From assembly GCA_020024185.1 (NCBI GenBank), contig JAHHUD010000020.1, positions 1-22,772 of the forward strand: a stretch of DNA of 22,772 bases, written 5' to 3'. This document shows, piece after piece, positions 21,762 through 22,772 of this stretch; position 1 is the first letter of the stretch, and each line of letters opens with the position of its first letter. This DNA comes from Oscillospiraceae bacterium (GTDB lineage: Bacteria; Bacillota; Clostridia; Oscillospirales; Ruminococcaceae). The translations under genes were made by a program, and so were the position numbers. The notes under the pieces are model-generated. The model had not been told where the DNA came from. It did not search any database and saw nothing but the letters and a program-made list of their open reading frames with translations.

Positions 21762-22616
21762 ATGAAAAATAATGAGTATAATGAAAATAAGCAACACGGT
21801 AAAGAAGATTTTCCAATTCAAATTTACTGTGTAACTAATAATAGTTCTCAATATATAATGCCACTTCATTGGCACAAAGAGCTTGAAATTATAAAAATAA
21901 ATAAAGGCACCTTAAATTTGTTTATAAATAATACTTCTTATTGTCTTCATTCAGGAGATATCGCCTTTGTAAATTGTAAAAATCTTCATCGTGGTGAGCC
22001 AGAAGAGTGTGAGTATGACTGCGTTGTTTTTGATTTATCTATGATGATAAAAAAAGGCAATGAGATTTTTTCCTCGTTTATAAATCCCGTTATTAACGGA
22101 GAGTTAGAAATTAATCCTATTATTCATAATGATAATTCTGATACATATAATTGTGTTTTAAATTTATTTGAAATCCTAAAAAATAAAAATGAATATTATG
22201 AAATTGCTACTATGAGCTATCTTTTTAAGCTTTTTCATTGTTTATATCTAAATAACCAAATTTCTCAAAGAAAATTATCTAAAAAGGCATCTTGTAAAAA
22301 TAATATTATTTCCGATTTAGTAAAATGGATAGATAGAAATTATGCAGACCATATCACTCTTGAAATTCTTGCTGAAAACGCAAATATAACACCAAATTAT
22401 TTATGCCGTATTTTTAAAGAATACACCGGAAAAACCCCAATAGAATATATCAATTCTGTAAGAATAGAAAACATCTGTTATGAAATAAAATGGGGACACA
22501 AAAATATAACCGAAGCTGCCACTGATAATGGATATAACGATATAAGTTATTTTTGCAAAGTTTTTAAAAAACATAAAGGTATGTCTGCCCAAAAATATGT
22601 TAGCCAGTTTAAATAA
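21762..22616 (+). CDS. AraC-family transcriptional regulator of the fucose operon
   Basis: 284 residues. The N-terminal cupin-like domain (about 15-110) has MPLHWHKELEIIKINKGTL and SGDIAFVNCKNLHRGEP, the usual sugar-sensing fold in this family. The C-terminal double HTH (about 185-284) has ISDLVKWIDRNYADHITLEILAENANITPNYLCRIFKEYTG and, as second motif, ITEAATDNGYNDISYFCKVFKKHKGMSAQKY. It is divergent from fucI with 123 bp between start codons, which makes it the probable activator of fucI-fucA-kinase in response to fucose or fuculose; this is inference from position. ATG 21762 follows TTTTAGGAGAAAAG. Confidence 0.9.
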   Translation: MKNNEYNENKQHGKEDFPIQIYCVTNNSSQYIMPLHWHKELEIIKINKGTLNLFINNTSYCLHSGDIAFVNCKNLHRGEPEECEYDCVVFDLSMMIKKGNEIFSSFINPVINGELEINPIIHNDNSDTYNCVLNLFEILKNKNEYYEIATMSYLFKLFHCLYLNNQISQRKLSKKASCKNNIISDLVKWIDRNYADHITLEILAENANITPNYLCRIFKEYTGKTPIEYINSVRIENICYEIKWGHKNITEAATDNGYNDISYFCKVFKKHKGMSAQKYVSQFK

Positions 22617-22689
22617 GTTGTATTTTCATAATATATGTTATATATTTTTTATCAATTAAAAATTTATAAATTATTTGTTAATTATATTA

Positions 22690-22716
22690 AAAAGGACACT
22701 GATTAGGTGTCCTTTT
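22690..22716 (+). terminator. Terminator of the AraC-type regulator gene
   Basis: AAAAGGACAC (22690-22699) pairs with GTGTCCTTTT (22707-22716) across 7 nt, ending in T-rich sequence. Confidence 0.85.
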
Positions 22717-22730
22717 ATTGTATAAAGAAA

Positions 22731-22751
22731 ACCACTCGCTAGGCGAGTGGT
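22731..22751. repeat. 9-bp perfect hairpin at the right edge
   Basis: ACCACTCGC (22731-22739) and GCGAGTGGT (22743-22751) pair around TAG. It is much richer in GC than its surroundings. Read on the minus strand it is followed by TTTCTTTA, so it could terminate a gene outside the window. A small GCC-TTAT-GGC stem follows at 22761-22770. Confidence 0.7.
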
Positions 22752-22772
22752 TGGAAAAAAGCCTTATGGCGA

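Overview
The window is AT-rich, with AT-rich intergenic spacers, strong AGGAGG-type ribosome binding sites, sigma-A-like promoters and many intrinsic terminators. Gene content (Mrp/ApbC, HtrA next to a membrane histidine kinase, a small XRE regulator, an FMN-binding lipoprotein reductase, an L-fucose operon) fits an anaerobic low-GC Firmicute of the Clostridia, probably a Lachnospiraceae-like gut bacterium. That placement is inferred from gene content and base composition; no 16S rRNA is present.

Layout, left to right. Positions 1-2395 (minus strand) hold ribulose-phosphate 3-epimerase, followed 18 nt downstream by a cut-off RnfD/NqrB-family membrane subunit, with a short QueG-like iron-sulfur protein upstream of them. 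A 534-bp gene-free spacer (2396-2929) carries about eight TTTTCAAC-type repeats, several arranged as perfect inverted repeats. Next come an Mrp-type Fe-S carrier (+), a probable stand-alone structured small RNA with its own promoter and terminator (about 3842-3967), and a coupled prmA-trmN6-like methyltransferase pair (-). A MalY-type C-S lyase (+) and a DUF1461-like membrane protein (+) follow.

From 8117 to 16339 all genes are on the minus strand. They are a histidine kinase with htrA, an nfeD-stomatin pair, xthA, a YihY/BrkB membrane protein, and a secreted lipoprotein flavin reductase. An isolated 5S rRNA gene with its own promoter lies immediately upstream of the reductase. An XRE regulator with a four-helix membrane protein (+) and a small zinc-ribbon membrane protein (-) follow.

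The right end is an L-fucose catabolic operon read leftwards, fucI-fucA-kinase. It is divergent from an AraC-family regulator, and a pair of 31-bp-spaced direct repeats lies in the shared promoter region. Together these convert fucose to fuculose, then fuculose 1-phosphate, then dihydroxyacetone phosphate plus lactaldehyde. The last 40 bases contain a strong hairpin that may be the edge of another unit.

The most interesting items are: the flavocytochrome-c-like reductase, which appears to lack the arginines (and one histidine) that define fumarate reductases; its position behind a lone 5S gene; the unidentified small RNA; the repeat-filled spacer at 2396-2929; and the RnfD homologue with an altered flavin-attachment motif.
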